Assembly: GCF_019966535.1 (NCBI RefSeq)
Contig: NZ_JAIMID010000002.1
Span: 248,001 to 312,000 of the forward strand
Source of the DNA: Mesobacterium pallidum
Lineage (GTDB): Bacteria; Pseudomonadota; Alphaproteobacteria; Rhodobacterales; Rhodobacteraceae
Length of the DNA: 64,000 nt
Reading direction: 5' to 3'
Positions within the stretch are counted from its first letter, which is position 1. Every line of letters starts with the position of its first letter. Made by a program: the position numbers and the translations under genes. The notes under the pieces were generated by a model. It saw only the letters and a list, made by a program, of their open reading frames with translations, had not been told where the DNA came from and searched no databases. Shown piece by piece: positions 7,649 through 16,701 of the stretch.

Positions 7649-8812
7649 TCACTCCGCCGGCAGCGCGGTCTCGATCAGCCGCGCAAAGAAGGACGCGCCC
7701 ACCGGCGCGATCTCGTCGTTGAAATCATAGGCCGGGTGGTGGCAGCCTGGCGTGTCGCCCTGGCCGACATTCAGGTAGGCACCGGGCCGCGCCTCGAGCA
7801 TGTAGGAAAAATCCTCTCCGGCCATGACCGGGCGGCGGTTGTCGTCGACCTTGTCGGGGCCGACCACACCGCGCGCCACCTCGGCGGCAAAGGCTGCCTG
7901 TTCGGGGTGGTTGATGGTCGGCGGGTAGCCGCGCTCATAGCTCACCTCGGCCGTCATGTCATAGGCTTCGGCCGTGCTTTTCACGATCTGACGCATGCGC
8001 CGCTCGGCCAGGTCCCGCACCTCGGGCGCGAAACTGCGCACCGTACCGCCGATCACCGCCGTCTCGGGCACGATGTTGAAGGCCGTCCCGCAATGGATCG
8101 AGGTGACGCTGACCACCAGCTGGTCCAGCGCATCCACGTTGCGGCTGACGATGGTCTGCAGCCCCTGCACGATGGCCACGGCGGTCATCACCGGGTCCTT
8201 GGCCTGGTAGGGCATGGCGGCGTGACCGCCCCGGCCTTTCACCGTGATCTTGAACTCGTCCACGGCGGCCATCATGGCGCCGGGGTTCACGAGGATATGC
8301 CCCTCGGGGTCCTGCGGCGTGTTGTGCACGCCGTAGACCTCGGCCACGTCGAACCGGTCCATGATCCCCTCTTCGACCATGATCCGGCCGCCGCCGTCGT
8401 TCTCTTCGGCCGGCTGGAAAATCAGCGCCACGCGGCCGGCGAAATTGCGCGTCTCGGCCAGGTACTTGGCCGCGCCCAGCAGCATGGTGGTGTGGCCGTC
8501 ATGGCCGCAGGTATGCGCCAGCCCCGGAACGGTCGAGGACCAGTCGGTGCCCGACAGATCCTCCATCGGCAGGGCGTCCATGTCGGCGCGCAGCCCGATG
8601 GTGCGGCCCGGAGCCTTGCCCTCGATGATCGCCACGACGCCGCTGTTGGCTATCCCCTCGTGGATCTCGTCCACGCCGAATTCCTTGAGACGCTCGACCA
8701 CGAAAGCCGCGGTCTTGTGGCAGTTGAGGCCCAGTTCCGGGTGCTGATGGATATGGCGGCGCCATTCCTTCATCTCGTCGGCATAGCCGGCAATGCGGTT
8801 GACGATGGGCAT
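7649..8812 (-). CDS. M20 family amidohydrolase (hippurate hydrolase-like)
   Basis: A 387-residue zinc aminoacylase-type enzyme that cleaves the amide of an N-acyl amino acid or amine. The motifs are HTCGHDGHTTM (metal ligands near 102-107), FQPAEENDGG (catalytic Glu pair near 136) and GCHHPAYDF close to the C-terminus. The start at 8812 is supported by AAAGGAG on the minus strand about 9 nt upstream. The frame stays open further upstream, but that part is antisense to mazG. It is the first gene of an operon with the agmatinase (3-bp gap) and DUF1499. It diverges from mazG with only 63 bp between the starts. Confidence 0.92.
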   Translation of the reverse strand: MPIVNRIAGYADEMKEWRRHIHQHPELGLNCHKTAAFVVERLKEFGVDEIHEGIANSGVVAIIEGKAPGRTIGLRADMDALPMEDLSGTDWSSTVPGLAHTCGHDGHTTMLLGAAKYLAETRNFAGRVALIFQPAEENDGGGRIMVEEGIMDRFDVAEVYGVHNTPQDPEGHILVNPGAMMAAVDEFKITVKGRGGHAAMPYQAKDPVMTAVAIVQGLQTIVSRNVDALDQLVVSVTSIHCGTAFNIVPETAVIGGTVRSFAPEVRDLAERRMRQIVKSTAEAYDMTAEVSYERGYPPTINHPEQAAFAAEVARGVVGPDKVDDNRRPVMAGEDFSYMLEARPGAYLNVGQGDTPGCHHPAYDFNDEIAPVGASFFARLIETALPAE

Positions 8813-8875
8813 CGGCTGGACTCCTTTGGGCGGCTCGGTCAGGGTCAGCATGATCACCAGACGAGGCAAGATGCA

Positions 8876-9706
8876 ATGCGAGACGAGCTGATCCACGATT
8901 CGAGCGGCGGCATGGAGCGGCTGCGCGAGATCATGCGCCGGCTGCGCGACCCCGAGACCGGCTGCCCCTGGGATATCGAACAGGATTTCGCCACCATCGC
9001 CCCCTACACGATCGAGGAAGCCTACGAGGTCGCCGACGCGATCGAGCGCAAGGCCTGGGACGAGCTGCGCGGAGAGCTGGGCGACCTGCTGTTCCAGTCC
9101 GTGTTCCACGCCCAGATGGCCGAGGACGCCGGCCTTTTCGATTTCGAGGACGTGGTGCGCGACATCAGCGACAAGATGGTCAGCCGCCACCCGCATGTCT
9201 TCGGCGAGGAAAGCCGCGACAAGTCGGCCGAGCAGCAGACCGTCGACTGGGAAAAGGTCAAGGCCGCGGAACGGGCCGCCAAGGCCCAGACCGGCGTGCT
9301 GGACGGTGTCGCGGTGGGCCTGCCGGCGCTTCTGCGCGCCTACAAGCTGCAAAAGCGGGCTGCGCGGGTGGGCTTTGACTGGCCCGAGGTGACCCAGGTG
9401 CTGGACAAGATCGCCGAGGAAGCGGGCGAGCTGGTCGAGGCCCGCGAAAATTTGACCGAGGCCCAGGTGGCCGAGGAAATGGGCGACCTGCTGTTCGTGA
9501 TGGCCAACCTGTCGCGCCATCTGGGGGTCGAACCCGAGGCCGCCCTGCGCGCCGCCAATGCCAAGTTCACCCGCCGTTTCAGCCACATAGAGGCCGAACT
9601 TGCCGCGCGCGGCAAGACGCCGGCCCAGTCGGACCTGGCCGAGATGGACGCGCTTTGGAACGAGGTCCGGGCGCGGGACAAGGCGGACGCCGAGAAGTCC
9701 GAGTAA
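8876..9706 (+). CDS. mazG: Nucleoside triphosphate pyrophosphohydrolase MazG
   Basis: A 276-residue all-alpha NTP pyrophosphatase that hydrolyses (d)NTPs to NMP and PPi and is linked to nucleotide sanitation and the stringent response. It has the usual tandem MazG repeats. The first has CPWDIEQDFATIAPYTIEEA and GELGDLLFQSVFHAQ (about residues 23-75). The second has DKIAEEAGELVEA and EEMGDLLFVMANLSRH (about 180-220). Both carry the ExxE / ExxD magnesium motifs. The true start is the ATG at 8876; the much longer open frame before it is antisense to the amidohydrolase and agmatinase. Confidence 0.95.
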   Translation: MRDELIHDSSGGMERLREIMRRLRDPETGCPWDIEQDFATIAPYTIEEAYEVADAIERKAWDELRGELGDLLFQSVFHAQMAEDAGLFDFEDVVRDISDKMVSRHPHVFGEESRDKSAEQQTVDWEKVKAAERAAKAQTGVLDGVAVGLPALLRAYKLQKRAARVGFDWPEVTQVLDKIAEEAGELVEARENLTEAQVAEEMGDLLFVMANLSRHLGVEPEAALRAANAKFTRRFSHIEAELAARGKTPAQSDLAEMDALWNEVRARDKADAEKSE

Positions 9707-9711
9707 ATTAT

Positions 9712-9747
9712 TCAGGTATTGACCTGACCAAAAGACTCAGGGATACC
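9712..9747 (+). promoter_or_regulatory. Promoter with overlapping operator for the iron-binding protein gene
   Basis: TTGACC (9719-9724) and GATACC (9742-9747) are spaced by 17 bp, a plausible sigma-70 promoter. The perfect dyad TCAGGT-ATTG-ACCTGA (9712-9727) overlaps the -35 box, so a bound dimer would block polymerase. Given the product, an iron-responsive repressor is the natural candidate, but the dyad matches no Irr or RirA consensus that I can quote. Confidence 0.5.
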
Positions 9748-9772
9748 TCCCTCAAATTCGAAGGAGGACACC

Positions 9773-10777
9773 ATGTCTCAACGTTTCGCCCTGGCCGGCC
9801 TTGCCGCGCTGTTGGCCACCACCGCCGTTGCCGAAGAGGTCAACGTCTATTCCTATCGCCAGCCCGAGCTGATCAAGCCGCTGACCGATGAGTTCACCGC
9901 CGAGACCGGCATCACGGTGAACGTCGCTTACCTGGACAAGGGCATGGTCGAGCGCCTGACCGCCGAGGGCGACCGCTCGCCCGCCGACGTGGTGCTGACC
10001 GTCGACATCTCGCGCCTGGCCGCCGTGGTGAACGCAGGCGTGACCCAGCCGGTCACCAGCGAGGTCATGGCCGCCAACGTGCCCGAGCAGTACCGCGATC
10101 CCGAGGGCCACTGGTGGGGCCTGACGACCCGCGCCCGGATCGTCTATGCCTCGAAAGACCGCGTGGACCCGTCCGAGATCACCACCTACGAGGATCTCGC
10201 ATCCGAGAAGTGGAAGGGCCGCATCTGCACCCGGTCGGGGACCCATGCCTACAACGTCGCCCTGACCTCGGCCGTGATCGAGCACCTGGGCGAGGAAGGC
10301 GCGAAGACCTGGCTGCAGGGCATCAAGGACAACCTGGCCCGCAAGCCGCAGGGCAACGACCGCGCCCAGGTCAAGGCGATCTGGTCGGGCGAATGCGACA
10401 TCGCCATCGGCAACACCTATTACATGGGCAAGATGCTCGAGGATACCGAAGAGCAGGAATGGGCCAACTCGGTCAACGTGCTGTTCCCGGAATTCGAGGC
10501 CGGCGGCACCCATGTGAACATCTCGGGCGTGGCCATGGTGAAATCGGCGCCGCATCCCGAGAACGCGCTGAAGTTCATGGAATTCCTGACCTCGCCCACG
10601 GCGCAGCAGATCTATGCCAAGGCGAACTACGAATACCCGATCGCGCCCGGCACGCCGGCCGATCCGCTGGTCGAAGGCTGGGGGGAGTTCACCGCCGATC
10701 CGACCAACCTGATGACGCTCGCCGGGCACCGCCCCGACGCGCTGCGCATCACCGAAGAGATCGACTTCGACAACTGA
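9773..10777 (+). CDS. Fe(3+) ABC transporter periplasmic binding protein (FbpA/AfuA type)
   Basis: A 334-residue exported protein. The signal peptide is MSQRFALAGLAALLATTAVA, followed by the mature start EEVNVYSYRQPELIKPL, typical of ferric-binding proteins. Further family blocks are GLTTRARIVYASKDRV and GNTYYMGKML, whose paired Tyr fit iron ligands, and ISGVAMVKSAPHPENALKFM. It captures ferric iron in the periplasm for an inner-membrane importer. No permease or ATPase gene is adjacent, and a terminator follows directly, so it is a stand-alone binding protein here. A strong ribosome site (GAAGGAGGA) precedes the ATG. Confidence 0.92.
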   Translation: MSQRFALAGLAALLATTAVAEEVNVYSYRQPELIKPLTDEFTAETGITVNVAYLDKGMVERLTAEGDRSPADVVLTVDISRLAAVVNAGVTQPVTSEVMAANVPEQYRDPEGHWWGLTTRARIVYASKDRVDPSEITTYEDLASEKWKGRICTRSGTHAYNVALTSAVIEHLGEEGAKTWLQGIKDNLARKPQGNDRAQVKAIWSGECDIAIGNTYYMGKMLEDTEEQEWANSVNVLFPEFEAGGTHVNISGVAMVKSAPHPENALKFMEFLTSPTAQQIYAKANYEYPIAPGTPADPLVEGWGEFTADPTNLMTLAGHRPDALRITEEIDFDN

Positions 10778-10818
10778 CCTGAATTCGGCGGGCTCCACGC
10801 ATCCCGCTCGCCGATTAT

Positions 10819-10856
10819 GCGGGCCGTGCCTTGACGGGCGCGGCCCGCGTCTTTTT
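10819..10856 (+). terminator. Intrinsic terminator after the iron-binding protein gene
   Basis: GCGGGCCG (10819-10826) pairs perfectly with CGGCCCGC (10841-10848) and is followed by GTCTTTTT. It sits about 40 bp after the stop codon and separates the gene from the nucleoside hydrolase operon. Confidence 0.8.
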
Positions 10857-11013
10857 CCGCCATACCGGAATTGCAACGCAGGGTCGCGTAACCCGTTACG
10901 TGCATTCTCCTTGATCGCCATGGACCAAAATGTCAGGACCGTGGAACCCGGGCCTGTTTGCCCGGGCGGACCTGGGACATCCGGACACTGGCAGAACATG
11001 GGAAGGGCACGAC

Positions 11014-11955
11014 ATGGCTCCGCGCAAGATCATCATCGACACCGATCCGGGGCAGGACGACGCCGTCGCCATCCTGATGGCGCTGGCCAGCCCGGACGAG
11101 CTCGAGGTGCTCGGCATCACGGCCGTGGCGGGCAACGTGCCGCTGCCGCTGACCCAGAAGAACGCCCGCATCGTGCTGGAACTGGCCGGGCGCACCGATA
11201 TTCCCGTGTTCGCCGGATGCGACGCGCCGATGAAGCGCCCGCTGGTCACGGCCGAGCATGTGCATGGCAAGACCGGCCTCGACGGCCCCAGCCTGCCCGA
11301 CCCGACCATGCCGCTGCAGGACAAGCACGGCGTCGATTTCATCATCGAAACGCTGCGCAGCGAACCGCCGGGAACCGTGACGCTTTGTCCGCTCGGACCG
11401 CTGACGAACATCGCGACGGCCTTTGCCACCGCGCCGGACATCGTCGACCGGGTGCAGCAGATCGTGCTGATGGGCGGCGCTTATTTCGAGGTCGGCAACA
11501 TCACGCCGGCGGCCGAGTTCAACATCTACGTCGACCCCGAGGCCGCGGCCATCGTCTTTGAATCCGGCATCGACATCGTCGTCCTGCCGCTCGACGTGAC
11601 GCACAAGGCGCTGGTGACGGGGCCGCGCAACATCGCGTTCCGCGCGCTTGGCACCCCGGCGGGCGAGGCCGTCGCCGCCATGACGGATTTCTTCGAACGT
11701 TTCGACAAGGAGAAATACGGCAGCGACGGCGCCCCGCTGCACGACCCCTGCGTCACCGCCTATCTGCTCAAGCCCGAGCTCTTCTCCGGTCGCCACATCA
11801 ACGTCGAGATCGAGACGGTCTCCGAACTGACCCTGGGCATGACCGTTGCCGATTGGTGGGGCATCACCGACCGGGCCAAGAACGCGACCTTCATCGGCGA
11901 TCTCGACGCGGACGGGTTCTTTGCCCTGCTGACCGAAAGGCTGGGCCGGCTGTGA
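11014..11955 (+). CDS. Nucleoside hydrolase (inosine-uridine preferring family)
   Basis: A 313-residue calcium-dependent N-ribohydrolase that splits nucleosides into base and ribose for salvage. The N-terminal metal motif is IIIDTDPGQDDAVAILMA (residues 6-23), with VLMGGAYFEVGNITPAAEFN (about 145-164) and the C-terminal ligand context HDPCVTAYLL. The ATG at 11014 was chosen because it directly precedes this motif; the frame is open upstream but has no family match there. Its stop overlaps the GTG start of the acetyltransferase, showing translational coupling. Confidence 0.94.
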   Translation: MAPRKIIIDTDPGQDDAVAILMALASPDELEVLGITAVAGNVPLPLTQKNARIVLELAGRTDIPVFAGCDAPMKRPLVTAEHVHGKTGLDGPSLPDPTMPLQDKHGVDFIIETLRSEPPGTVTLCPLGPLTNIATAFATAPDIVDRVQQIVLMGGAYFEVGNITPAAEFNIYVDPEAAAIVFESGIDIVVLPLDVTHKALVTGPRNIAFRALGTPAGEAVAAMTDFFERFDKEKYGSDGAPLHDPCVTAYLLKPELFSGRHINVEIETVSELTLGMTVADWWGITDRAKNATFIGDLDADGFFALLTERLGRL

Positions 11956-12398
11956 CCGCGCTCCACATCGCCACGCCCGAGGATGTGGACCGGCTGCTGC
12001 CGATGATCGCGGCCTTTCACGTCGAGATGGGGATCGAGCGCAGCGACGCCCAACGCGCCGAGGTGCTGGGCCCCCTGCTCGACGGCATCCCCCACGGCGT
12101 CGCCTACCTGATCGGCCCGCGCCGCAGCCCGGTCGGCTATATCGTCATCACCTTCGGCTACGCGATCGAACTGGGTGGGATCGAGGCCTTCATCGACGAG
12201 TTCTGGATCCGCCCCGCCGTGCGCGGCCGGGGCATGGGGTCGGAGGTGCTGGCCGACCTCGGGCCCGCGCTGGGGCAGCATGGCGTCAAGGCGCTGCATC
12301 TCGAGGTCAAACGCGAGGATGCGGCGGCGCAAAAGCTCTATACGCGCAACCATTTCCGGCTGCGCGACGGCTATTGCCTGATGACGCGCAAGCTCTGA
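11952..12398 (+). CDS. GNAT family N-acetyltransferase
   Basis: A 148-residue acetyl-CoA-dependent acyltransferase. The acetyl-CoA loop is IRPAVRGRGMGSEVLADLG (about residues 87-105), preceded by the strand GIEAFIDEFWI and followed by LEVKREDAAAQKLYTRNHF, a standard motif B. The GTG start overlaps the preceding stop in a GTGA arrangement, so its expression depends on the nucleoside hydrolase. The substrate is unknown. The pairing hints at a role in nucleoside or amine metabolism but does not prove it. Confidence 0.9.
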   Translation: MTALHIATPEDVDRLLPMIAAFHVEMGIERSDAQRAEVLGPLLDGIPHGVAYLIGPRRSPVGYIVITFGYAIELGGIEAFIDEFWIRPAVRGRGMGSEVLADLGPALGQHGVKALHLEVKREDAAAQKLYTRNHFRLRDGYCLMTRKL

Positions 12399-12402
12399 GC
12401 GT

Positions 12403-12915
12403 TCAGCGGCGGGCGCTGGCCTCGTTGCCCCGGCCCCGCACGGTGACCCGGCGCACGCCCTCCAGCGCCTCGAGGTCGAGATACAGCGCCGCTGTCACGG
12501 TGCGCGAGGCGACCGAGCCCGTGGCCGGCGCGCGCCGGGGCGTCACCACCTCGAAGGTGTAGACCAGCGTATCGGCGCTTGACGCCTCTTCGTCCTGCAC
12601 GATCCGCGCATCATAGGGCCCCTGCCGGTCCGACACGCCCGTCACCCGCACCACGGCGCCGCCGGGCAGCCGGTCGATCCCCATGTCGGTGATCTGGGCG
12701 ATGGCATTGCCGGGATAGACCTCATCCCGGCGCGAAAAGGCACCCAGCCGCGGCAGCAGCGGGTTGCGCGCCTCGCCGTCGACCTCGGTCACCTGGCCAC
12801 GGCCGAACCAGTTCGCCGGATTGATCGCGCTGTCGCGGATGTAGCCGCAGCCCGAGAGGCCAAGCGCCAGCACGAGGGCCCCGATCGCGGGTCGCCGGAT
12901 GACGGATATGCGCAT
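12403..12915 (-). CDS. Putative lipoprotein of unknown function
   Basis: A 170-residue predicted lipoprotein. It has a basic, hydrophobic leader (MRISVIRRPAIGALVLALGL) and the lipobox LSGC (Cys23), with GYIRDSAINPANWFGRG following. The mature part is a beta-rich domain (AIAQITDMGIDRLPGGAVVR, then VTGVSDRQGPYDARIVQ). I recall similar proteins in roseobacters but no function. It starts 127 bp from the divergent sufE and converges on the acetyltransferase gene, ending 4 bp from its stop. Confidence 0.85.
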   Translation of the reverse strand: MRISVIRRPAIGALVLALGLSGCGYIRDSAINPANWFGRGQVTEVDGEARNPLLPRLGAFSRRDEVYPGNAIAQITDMGIDRLPGGAVVRVTGVSDRQGPYDARIVQDEEASSADTLVYTFEVVTPRRAPATGSVASRTVTAALYLDLEALEGVRRVTVRGRGNEASARR

Positions 12916-13042
12916 GCTCTGCCCTCTTGCTGCTCGTGCGACCGGGATAACGCACCACGCGGACTTTGAAAAGCACCGGCGGCCCTCTGGACCTTGGACG
13001 CGGCGGGCCTTAGGTGCAGGGAAACCGCAGGAGACACCGCCC

Positions 13043-13453
13043 ATGGCCAGCGAGACCTTTGAAACCATCGTGGAAGATTTCGAGTTCCTCGAGGATTGGG
13101 AGGACCGCTACCGCTATGTCATCGAGGAGGGGAAGAAGATGGAGCCCCTGCCCGATGCGTTGAAGGTCCCGGCGACCAAGGTGAACGGTTGCGCCAGCCA
13201 GGTCTGGCTGCACCCGGTGATCGAGGGCGCGACCTTCCGGTTCGACGGCGAAAGCGACGCGATGATCGTGAACGGGCTGATCGCCCTGCTGCGCCACCTG
13301 TACAACGGGCTGTCGCTTTCCGAGGTGCTCGAGGTCGACGCCCGGGCCGAGATGGCGCGGCTGGGTCTCAACGATCACCTCTCGGCGCAGCGGTCCAACG
13401 GGCTACGCGCGATGATCGAACGCATTCGCGAAACCGCCGCCACGGCGGCCTGA
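13043..13453 (+). CDS. sufE: Cysteine desulfuration protein SufE
   Basis: A 136-residue sulfur-transfer protein that accepts persulfide from SufS and passes it to the SufBCD Fe-S scaffold. The catalytic Cys is in KVNGCASQVWL (Cys50). The N-terminal FEFLEDWEDRYRYVIEEGK and the C-terminal GLNDHLSAQRSNGLRAM are both family signatures. The length is standard. The suf operon itself is not in the window, which is common for this gene. The ATG at 13043 is preceded by GGAGACACC. Confidence 0.95.
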   Translation: MASETFETIVEDFEFLEDWEDRYRYVIEEGKKMEPLPDALKVPATKVNGCASQVWLHPVIEGATFRFDGESDAMIVNGLIALLRHLYNGLSLSEVLEVDARAEMARLGLNDHLSAQRSNGLRAMIERIRETAATAA

Positions 13454-13477
13454 GGCGCCGCCCGGCATCGTGCCCGC

Positions 13478-13556
13478 GGAACCGGTTTCTCCGGGCGCGG
13501 ATCGCCAAGCGTCGTTGCCGCGCAAAGTGATCGGAAAACCGGTTCCCACTTTTCCG
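13478..13556. repeat. Palindromic intergenic repeat with AACCGGTT arms
   Basis: GGAACCGGTTT (13478-13488) and AAACCGGTTCC (13536-13546) form an 11-bp perfect inverted repeat 47 bp apart, followed by CACTTTTCC. The right half resembles the AAACCGGTTCCCACTTTT motif that I remember as a very common dispersed element in Rhizobiales genomes. It sits between sufE and the amidase gene. Only one copy is seen in this window. Confidence 0.5.
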
Positions 13557-13598
13557 TTTGCGCTTTACCCTGCCGCCAAACAACAGGGGATGACCCCG

Positions 13599-14822
13599 AT
13601 GCGAGCGGTCCTGATTTTTCTCACGGCAGTCCTGCTGTCCGCGCCCCTTGCGGCGCAGCAGCAGGATTTCAGCGGGCTCGCCCGGGTCGATCCCGCGACC
13701 AGCGGCGTCACCGACGACGGCGATGGCCTGCGGATCGAGCTGGGGCTGAGCCAGGGCGTGCCCTGGCGGCTCTTCACCCTGTCGGAGCCGGATCGCCTGG
13801 TGGTCGATTTCCGCGAGGTCGACTGGTCAGGCACCACGCCCCAGGGCCTTGACCGAAGCGCCCGCATCGCGACCCTGCGCACCGGGGCCTTCCGCCCGGG
13901 CTGGTCGCGGATGGTGGCCGACCTGGCCCAGCCCATGGTGGTGGCCGAGGCCGGGATGCAGGTGGCAGCCGACGGCTCAGGCGCGCGGCTCACCGTGGTG
14001 CTGGCCCCTACCGACCGCGCGGGCTTCGACGCCGCCGCCGGCGCGCCGCATGATCCGCGCTGGGACCTGCCGCCTGCCCTGCAGACCAGCAGCCCCCGCG
14101 CCCGGCCCGCCGACGGGCGGCCGCTGGTCGTCGTGCTCGACCCCGGCCATGGTGGCATCGACCCGGGCGCCGAGGCCGGCGGCGTGGTCGAAGCCGAGTT
14201 GATGCTGCAGCTGGCGCGCGAGCTGCGCGAGGCCCTGCGCCGCGCCGGCGGCTTCGAAGTCGTTCTGACCCGCGACGACGACAGCTTTGTCTCGCTCGAG
14301 CGGCGCGTGGCCATCGGGCACGAGGCGCGGGCCGACATCTTCGTGTCGCTCCATGCCGATATCGTCGACCAGGGGGTGGCGCGGGGCACCACCGTCTATA
14401 CGCTGTCGCAAGGCGCCTCCGACAAGGCCTCGGCCGCGCTGGCCGAGCGGCATGACCGCGACGACATCCTCGCCGGGCTGGACCTGTCGGGGGCGGATGA
14501 CGTGGTGGCCGGCATCCTGATGGACCTCGCGCGACAGGACACCAGCCCGCGCTCGCTGGCGCTGGCAAAAGCCTTGCTGACCAGCATCGAGGCCTCGACC
14601 GGCCACGTGAACCGCCGTGCGCTGCGCAGCGCCGGGTTCTCGGTGCTGAAGGCGGCCGATATCCCCTCGGTGCTGGTCGAGGCGGGGTTCCTGTCGACCG
14701 AGGCCGACCGCAAGCGGCTGACCGACCCGGACTGGCGGGCGAAGTTCACCGCCGGGGTCGTCGCGGGGTTGCAGGCCTGGGCGCTGGACGATGCGGCGGC
14801 AGCCGAGTTGCGGCGGCGGTAG
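13599..14822 (+). CDS. N-acetylmuramoyl-L-alanine amidase (AmiC-like)
   Basis: A 407-residue periplasmic zinc amidase that cleaves the peptide stem from peptidoglycan at division. The signal peptide is MRAVLIFLTAVLLSAPLAA. An AMIN targeting domain follows (residues about 20-140, containing RLVVDFREVDW). The amidase_3 domain has DPGHGGIDPGAE (zinc His and Glu), VEAELMLQLA, DIFVSLHAD and the catalytic VLVEAGFLS. An alternative ATG lies at 13590, but AGGGGA sits better before 13599. In many relatives this gene is beside rne and a penicillin-binding protein; here it stands apart. Confidence 0.94.
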   Translation: MRAVLIFLTAVLLSAPLAAQQQDFSGLARVDPATSGVTDDGDGLRIELGLSQGVPWRLFTLSEPDRLVVDFREVDWSGTTPQGLDRSARIATLRTGAFRPGWSRMVADLAQPMVVAEAGMQVAADGSGARLTVVLAPTDRAGFDAAAGAPHDPRWDLPPALQTSSPRARPADGRPLVVVLDPGHGGIDPGAEAGGVVEAELMLQLARELREALRRAGGFEVVLTRDDDSFVSLERRVAIGHEARADIFVSLHADIVDQGVARGTTVYTLSQGASDKASAALAERHDRDDILAGLDLSGADDVVAGILMDLARQDTSPRSLALAKALLTSIEASTGHVNRRALRSAGFSVLKAADIPSVLVEAGFLSTEADRKRLTDPDWRAKFTAGVVAGLQAWALDDAAAAELRRR

Positions 14823-15202
14823 GGGGCCGGGAGGGCGACATGACCCGCGTGGGTGGATGTCCGGTCCCCACAAACCCCGCTCCATTTCATTATTCACGGT
14901 CGTGGAACGCGCTCAGCAACACACGCTCGGGATCACCACAGGCGCCAGGCACGGAGACGCGCATCGTCGGGCCGCGGTGCGGCGATCCAACGGTTGTATT
15001 GGGCACTTTATCCCAGCCACGTCCGAAAGACACGTGAGCGGAGCGCCCAACCCCATCAAATCGCCGCGCCGTGGGTGCGGCCCGGCAATGCGCGGCGGCC
15101 TTGCGGCCTTGATTCCGCGCTGGGTCCAAAATGGCGATGGCGGTTTGTTCTGAGATGCTCGGGACGATCTTCAGGAACTGACCTGCCTCGGCACCGCCGC
15201 CC
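14823..15202. other. Intergenic stretch with no recognised gene
   Basis: These 380 bp lie between the convergent amidase and selO genes. I see no ORF with coding character, no tRNA and no strong terminator. A fragment around 14883-14899 (CATTTCATTATTCACGG) partly matches the core of the modular 3'-end element on the minus strand but lacks the hairpins. The remaining sequence looks non-coding. Confidence 0.5.
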
Positions 15203-16621
15203 TCACGTCCCGCAGAACGTGGCCGGGACCTCTTCGTCCTCGGTCGGCGGGCGCATCAGGTCGGCGGCCTCGGACTGGTCCTCGTAGGGCCGCGCGAGCA
15301 CCGACATCAGCCGTTCGAACGGAGCCATGTCGCCGGCGACGGCGGCGGCGATCATCTCTTCCATCCGGTGGTTGCGGGGGATGAAGGCGGGGTTGGCCGC
15401 CCGCATCACCACCTCGGGGTCGGGCTCCCCCTCGAGCCGGCGCCGCCAACCGGCCTCCCACTCATCGAAAGCCGCGGGATCGAGGAACTGGTCCCGCGCC
15501 GCGCCCGTGGCCAAGGCCCGGAAGGTGTTGGTGAAATCGGCTTGGTTCTCGGCCATGCGGTCCATCAGATCGCCGATCAGCGCGGCATCGCCGGGCTCTT
15601 CACGGCTCAGCCCCAGCTTGGCCCGGAACCGCCGCAGCCAGGCCGCGCGCAGCGTCTCGCCCATGCCCTGCACGATCTGGGTATACTCCTCCACCGCCGC
15701 GTCCTGGTCATCGGCCAGGGTGATCAGCGCGGTGGCCAGCTGCGCCACGTTCCAGACCGCGATATTGGGTTGGTTTCCATAGGCATAGCGCCCCATCCGG
15801 TCGATCGAGGAATAGACCCGCATCGGGTGAAACCGGTCCAGAAAGGCACAGGGGCCATAGTCGATCGTCTCGCCCGAGAGCGCGCAATTGTCGGTGTTCA
15901 TGACCCCGTGGATAAAGCCGACCGACATCCAGGCCGCGACCAGTTCCGCCTGCGCGCGGGCCACCGCGACAAGCAGCCCGCGCGGGCCGTCGGCCTCGGG
16001 GTAATGCCGGTCGATGGTGTAATGGGTGAGCCGCTGGACAGCGTCCTTCTGGCCGCGTGCGGCAAAGACCTGGAAGGTGCCGACGCGGATATGGCTGGCG
16101 GCGACGCGGGTCAGCACGGCGCCGGGCAGCCAGGTCTCGCGGCGGATCTCTTCGCCCGTCGCCACGGCCGCGAGCGCCCGGGTCGTGGGGATGCCGAGCG
16201 CATGCATCGCCTCGCTCACCACGTATTCGCGCAGCACCGGGCCTAGCCAGGCCCGACCGTCGCCATTGCGCGAGAACGGCGTGGGGCCCGAGCCCTTGAG
16301 CTGGACGTCGCGGCGACGCCCCTGCCCGTCCACGACCTCTCCCAGCAGGATCGCGCGGCCGTCGCCCAACTGCGGGTTCCAGTTGCCGAACTGGTGCCCG
16401 GCATAAAGCTGCGCCAGCGGCTCGGCCCCCTCGGGCACGGCATTGCCGGAAAAGACCTGCGCCTGCTCGAGCGCCTCGCCGGGGGACACGCCCAGTTCGG
16501 CCGCCAGCGCGGTGTTGAAGGCCAGCAGCCCCGGCGCCTTGACCGGGGTCGGGTCGAGCCGCGCGTAGAAAACGCCCGGCAGGCGGGCATAGGAATTGTC
16601 GAAGGGGAGATGCAGGGTCAT
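15203..16621 (-). CDS. selO: Protein adenylyltransferase SelO (UPF0061/YdiU)
   Basis: A 472-residue pseudokinase-fold enzyme that transfers AMP from ATP to Ser/Thr/Tyr of target proteins and is linked to redox homeostasis. The blocks [39 protein letters not shown] and [20 protein letters not shown], with its metal-binding Asn/Asp, are diagnostic. It ends ATFCGT and retains the Cys near the C-terminus typical of the family. I took the second in-frame Met because it begins the conserved [17 protein letters not shown]. Three 15-bp direct repeats lie upstream (16702-16746). Confidence 0.94.
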   Translation of the reverse strand: MTLHLPFDNSYARLPGVFYARLDPTPVKAPGLLAFNTALAAELGVSPGEALEQAQVFSGNAVPEGAEPLAQLYAGHQFGNWNPQLGDGRAILLGEVVDGQGRRRDVQLKGSGPTPFSRNGDGRAWLGPVLREYVVSEAMHALGIPTTRALAAVATGEEIRRETWLPGAVLTRVAASHIRVGTFQVFAARGQKDAVQRLTHYTIDRHYPEADGPRGLLVAVARAQAELVAAWMSVGFIHGVMNTDNCALSGETIDYGPCAFLDRFHPMRVYSSIDRMGRYAYGNQPNIAVWNVAQLATALITLADDQDAAVEEYTQIVQGMGETLRAAWLRRFRAKLGLSREEPGDAALIGDLMDRMAENQADFTNTFRALATGAARDQFLDPAAFDEWEAGWRRRLEGEPDPEVVMRAANPAFIPRNHRMEEMIAAAVAGDMAPFERLMSVLARPYEDQSEAADLMRPPTEDEEVPATFCGT

Positions 16622-16701
16622 GGGGGGAAGGTAGGCGCTTGGAGCGGGGTTTGCCAGAGGGCACAAGCGGCCCCCACCACCGGAACAGGTCCGCGCCTGG
16701 T

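Noticed and set aside
7649..9586. 645-codon minus-strand frame as a fused amidohydrolase
   Set aside because: The portion upstream of 8812 is antisense to mazG, and a good ribosome site precedes the ATG at 8812, so the amidohydrolase is a normal 387-residue protein.
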